Shown: piece by piece, positions 60,412 through 64,000 of the stretch
How positions within the stretch are numbered: the first letter of the stretch is position 1
Layout: the number at the start of each line of letters is the position of its first letter
From: Bacillota bacterium
GTDB taxonomy: Bacteria; Bacillota; Clostridia; Oscillospirales; Ruminococcaceae
Length of the DNA: 64,000 nt
Assembly (NCBI GenBank): GCA_023433405.1
Contig: JAEZCT010000019.1
Span: forward strand, 1-64,000
Direction of reading: 5' to 3'
Translations under genes and position numbers: made by a program
Notes under the pieces: generated by a model
Database searches by the model: none
Told to the model about the DNA's origin: nothing
What the model saw: only the letters and a program-made list of their open reading frames with translations

Positions 60412-60513
60412 ATACTAATCCCCTCAAAAAGAGTCGATAAAAATCCGCGTGAAAACCCATAAATTAAAGCTTTTCACTTGATTTTTATACTCTTTTAATT
60501 CGGATATTAGTAT
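60412..60513 (+). repeat. 102-bp MITE-like repeat, copy I (modA-modB gap)
   Basis: Full length, near identical to copy A, ending 33 bases before the modB ribosome binding site. Confidence 0.88.
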
Positions 60514-60561
60514 AAGGGGTACCTAATTTCTGCTTTGGTTCGTATAAGGAGGACTGATTGT

Positions 60562-61227
60562 ATGGAGCTTGCTCCGCTTATTATATCGCTGCAAACCTCG
60601 CTGCTGGCTACCGTCATTACGTTCTTTGCCGGTATCTTCGCGGCGTATAAAACGGCGAACATGCGCCGCTTTAAAGGGCTGCTGGATGGCATCTTCACCC
60701 TGCCCATGGTGCTTCCGCCTACGGTGGTGGGTTTTTTTCTGCTGCTAATCTTCGGTAAAAACAGCCTGTTTGGGCAGCTGCTTGCGGCTATCAACATATC
60801 TGTGGTTTTTACATGGGGCGCTACTGTAATCTCTGCCGTGACCGTCTCCTTCCCCATGATGTACCGCACCGCTCGGGGCGCGTTTGAGCAGCTTGACCCT
60901 AACCTTGTATATGCCGCGCGGACGCTGGGCATGGGCGAGAGCCGTATTTTTTGGAGCATTATCGTACCCAACTGCCGGGGTGGTATTATGGCCGGCACCG
61001 TGCTTGCCTTCTCCCGTGCGTTGGGTGAGTTTGGCGCAACCATTATGATTGCGGGTAACATTCCCGGGCGCACACAAACCATGTCCACCGCTATCTACTC
61101 CGCCGTACAGGCGGGCAACCGCGAGCAGGCCATGATTTGGGTTGTGCTGATTGTGGGCATCTCCTTTATTATGATGCTGCTCATGAACCGTTTTAACAAA
61201 AGCTATGGCCGCACCATAGTGGGATAA
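60562..61227 (+). CDS. modB: Molybdate ABC transporter permease ModB
   Basis: 221 residues, about five transmembrane helices. Permease signature LPMVLPPTVVGFFLLLIFGK, loop DPNLVYAARTLGMGESRIFWSIIVPNCRGG and ALGEFGATIMIAGNIPGRTQT, all ModB-typical. The ATG at 60562 has AAGGAGG 8 bases upstream. Separated from modA by a terminator and a repeat, but only 35 bases from modC. Confidence 0.94.
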   Translation: MELAPLIISLQTSLLATVITFFAGIFAAYKTANMRRFKGLLDGIFTLPMVLPPTVVGFFLLLIFGKNSLFGQLLAAINISVVFTWGATVISAVTVSFPMMYRTARGAFEQLDPNLVYAARTLGMGESRIFWSIIVPNCRGGIMAGTVLAFSRALGEFGATIMIAGNIPGRTQTMSTAIYSAVQAGNREQAMIWVVLIVGISFIMMLLMNRFNKSYGRTIVG

Positions 61228-61262
61228 GCCGCGAGAGGGCGGAGAAAGGAAGGATAACGTAA

Positions 61263-62312
<1,050 letters not shown>

Positions 62313-62420
62313 GGGCTCATGCTTTTTGTCGTCATCGCCTCCGCCGAAAGCCCAGGACAGTGATTGGACCTTATAAAAATCCGCGATACAGAACTACCCA
62401 ATGCAACCTTTGCATCAAAG

Positions 62421-62456
62421 CAGGCACGCAAGGGAAAATCCTTGCGTGCCTGTTCT
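62421..62456 (+). terminator. modC terminator
   Basis: CAGGCACGCAAGG and CCTTGCGTGCCTG flank a 6-nt loop, followed by TTCTTA. Confidence 0.75.
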
Positions 62457-62457
62457 T

Positions 62458-62559
62458 ATACTAATATCCGATTTAAAAGAGTGTAAAAATCAAGTGAAAA
62501 GCTTTAATTTATGGGTTTTCACGCGGATTTTTATCGACTCTATTTGAGGGGATTAGTAT
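62458..62559 (-). repeat. 102-bp MITE-like repeat, copy J
   Basis: Full length (AGAGTGTAAAAATC, CTCTATTTGAGG substitutions). One base separates it from the second repeat element. Confidence 0.88.
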
Positions 62560-62560
62560 T

Positions 62561-62722
62561 AGAACCTGTTCTCATAAGTGATAAGTACCATAGAGACGAG
62601 AAATTTTTTAGCCAGACAAGGCGAAAAGCGCAGGAATACTTGCCGTATTCCGAGCATTTTCAACACAGTATGGCGGAAAAATTGCCGTCTAAATGGTATT
62701 GCATGCTATGAGAACAGGTTCT
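62561..62722 (+). repeat. Second repeat family (162 bp), complete copy 1
   Basis: Perfect 16-bp terminal inverted repeats, AGAACCTGTTCTCATA and TATGAGAACAGGTTCT. Interior CCAGACAAGGCGAAAAGCGC and CAGTATGGCGGAAAAATTGC recur in decayed copies at 24468 (inverted) and 38631. No reading frame of note; a MITE-like element. Together with copy J it fills most of the 62313-62734 gap. Confidence 0.8.
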
Positions 62723-62734
62723 TATAATCATTGA

Positions 62735-63340
62735 CTATTTATTGTGTAGCCCTTTATTTCGCCTGACTCTCGGCAGGGCTATCAGGCGGTACAGCCCATA
62801 CCCAAGCGCCGCGCCCAGGGTGTTAAACAGCAGGTCGTCTATGTCGGTAATCCCCGTCACAAACAAAAGCTGCAACAGCTCTATGCATAGGGAGCAGCAA
62901 AGCCCCGCCGCCGTACAGTACCAAAAGCCCCGCCGCCGGGGGGGCTTACCGCTGTCGCTTACCGCCGGCAGCAGCGCGCCAAGTGGCACAAACCACAGGA
63001 TGTTTCCCAACAGGTTATAGTAAAAATACCATTTGGTATAGGCATAATACAGCTTGATGGTGTGCTTTAGGGGCACAAGGTTTACCGTCTCCAGCAAAGA
63101 CTCCCTCGTCTGCCACAGCTGCGGGTTAATGCCATACCGGAACACCGTAATCTGAACAAGGCAAATGAGGTAAAACACAAACACCCACAGTAAAAGCTCC
63201 GCTTTTTTATTGGGCGGAGGCAGGCCTTTTTTTCGTTCTGTGCGCAAAAGCCACAGCCTTACGGCGGCCCACAGCAAAAATAATACCGCCGCCACCAGCG
63301 CCGTATGCGCGGTCAGGCGCAGGATACCGGTTACGCTCAA
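62735..63340 (-). CDS. VanZ-family membrane protein
   Basis: 201 residues with about five hydrophobic helices. Family features are LLGNILWFVPLGALLP, CSLCIELLQLLFVTGITDIDDLLFNTLGAALGYGLY. VanZ raises teicoplanin resistance in enterococci; most chromosomal members have no known role. TTG start with GGGAGGG 8 bases upstream. 17 bases after metA on the same strand, probably cotranscribed. Confidence 0.88.
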   Translation of the reverse strand: MSVTGILRLTAHTALVAAVLFLLWAAVRLWLLRTERKKGLPPPNKKAELLLWVFVFYLICLVQITVFRYGINPQLWQTRESLLETVNLVPLKHTIKLYYAYTKWYFYYNLLGNILWFVPLGALLPAVSDSGKPPRRRGFWYCTAAGLCCSLCIELLQLLFVTGITDIDDLLFNTLGAALGYGLYRLIALPRVRRNKGLHNK

Positions 63341-63357
63341 CAGAAAGGCCCTCCCCT

Positions 63358-64000
63358 TTACCCCAGCTTTGACAGGTCAAACGGGGTCTCCTGATACACA
63401 AAGTAGTTGAGCCAGTTGGAGTACAACAGGTTCGCGTGGCTTCGCCATGTAAAGGAGGGCGTCTTGGACGTGTCGTTTTGCGGAAAATAGTTTTGAGGCA
63501 TTTCAATGGAAAGTCCCTTGCCAATATCGCGGAAATACTCCTCCGCCAGTGTCATGCGGTCGTATTCGGAATGCCCGGTCACAAAGATCTGCCTGCCGTT
63601 GCGGGAGCCGACAATATGCACGCCCGCCTGCTCCGAATGGGTGAGGAGTATTAGCTCGTCGTTTTTGAGTATATCCTTCTTTTTCACATCGGTATGGCGG
63701 GAATGCGGCACCAGAAAGACCTCGTCAAACCCGCGAAGGAGCGGGTGCTTTTCCACCAGCACCTGATGAGGAAAGACCCCAAACATTTTTGCATCCAGCG
63801 GGTATTTGGGTACGCCGTAATGATAGTACAGCCCCGCCTGCGCTCCCCAGCAGATGTGAAAGGTGGAAAATACATGGGTCTTGGTCCACTCCAATATCTC
63901 GCATAGCTCCTGCCAGTAAAACACATCCTCAAACTGCAGCTGCTCCACCGGCGCGCCGGTGATAATCATCCCGTCAAAGCGCTGCTCCTTAATCTCGTCA
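63358..64000 (-). CDS. metA: Homoserine O-acetyl/succinyltransferase MetA, cut by the window edge
   Basis: The C-terminal 213 residues or so are present; the start lies beyond position 64000 (the frame stays open to the edge, reading DEIKEQRFDGMIITGAPVEQ). Acylates homoserine in methionine synthesis. The catalytic Cys is in STFHICWGAQAGLYYHYGVP, and the His-Glu pair is in FVTGHSEYDRMTLAEEY. In Firmicutes this fold usually uses acetyl-CoA; the specificity-determining residue cannot be assigned with certainty here. Not broken within the visible part. Confidence 0.93.
   Translation of the reverse strand, partial: DEIKEQRFDGMIITGAPVEQLQFEDVFYWQELCEILEWTKTHVFSTFHICWGAQAGLYYHYGVPKYPLDAKMFGVFPHQVLVEKHPLLRGFDEVFLVPHSRHTDVKKKDILKNDELILLTHSEQAGVHIVGSRNGRQIFVTGHSEYDRMTLAEEYFRDIGKGLSIEMPQNYFPQNDTSKTPSFTWRSHANLLYSNWLNYFVYQETPFDLSKLG

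Overview
The window (about 50% GC, AGGAGG-type ribosome binding sites, frequent TTG/GTG starts, sigma-A type promoters) is a chromosomal piece of an anaerobic Firmicute, most likely class Clostridia near the Oscillospiraceae/Ruminococcaceae. The class follows from the gene content: the nifN-B fusion, the split nifV-omega/nifV-alpha pair and the [2Fe-2S] ferredoxin are as in Clostridium pasteurianum, and a glmS ribozyme, encapsulin and MazF are present. The genus is not determinable from the sequence alone.

Layout. 0.4-11.5 kb, minus strand: a complete iron-only nitrogenase cluster transcribed as anfH-nifI1-nifI2-anfD-anfG-anfK-nifB, followed by a glutamine-amidotransferase-like gene, a flavin-binding gene, a MORN-like repeat protein with a four-cysteine tail, anfO and a D-2-hydroxyacid dehydrogenase. 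Divergent from anfH at 12.1 kb is a one-component regulator (excisionase-type HTH plus periplasmic-binding-protein-like domain), a plausible molybdate sensor that shuts off the Fe-only enzyme. 13-18 kb: lipoproteins, a small membrane protein and a pseudokinase-like gene. 18-27 kb: glmS with its ribozyme, an orphan mazF, a LytS-type kinase with a SARP-type response regulator, an FkbM methyltransferase and a nuclease-like/winged-helix protein. 27-36 kb: encapsulin plus encapsulated ferritin, then a Pho regulon (pstSCAB-phoU-phoB-phoR) behind a Pho box. 36-45.5 kb: housekeeping genes (deoB, an ATP-grasp ligase, dus, thpR, rlm-type methyltransferase) and a chemoreceptor.

45.7-62.3 kb holds the molybdenum nitrogenase system: nifH-nifI1-nifI2-nifD-nifK, nifE, nifN-B, ferredoxin, nifV-omega, nifV-alpha, modA, modB, modC. 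Divergent from nifH is a second anfO-like/MORN-like pair, so both nitrogenases in this genome are accompanied by the same two uncharacterised families. The right end carries vanZ-like and metA genes, the latter cut by the window edge.

How it works together: ModABC brings in molybdate and NifV makes homocitrate for the MoFe enzyme. When Mo is scarce the regulator at 12.1 kb should release the Fe-only system. NifI1/NifI2 pairs next to each nifH provide 2-oxoglutarate-responsive switching of the enzymes. The nifH leader has a textbook dual-hexaloop (ANTAR-type) antitermination element right behind a sigma-A promoter, implying RNA-level control of the whole Mo operon. A 102-bp palindromic MITE-like repeat is scattered through the intergenic regions, at four places inside the nif/mod cluster and one inside the anf cluster. 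A second repeat of about 160 bp occurs three times.
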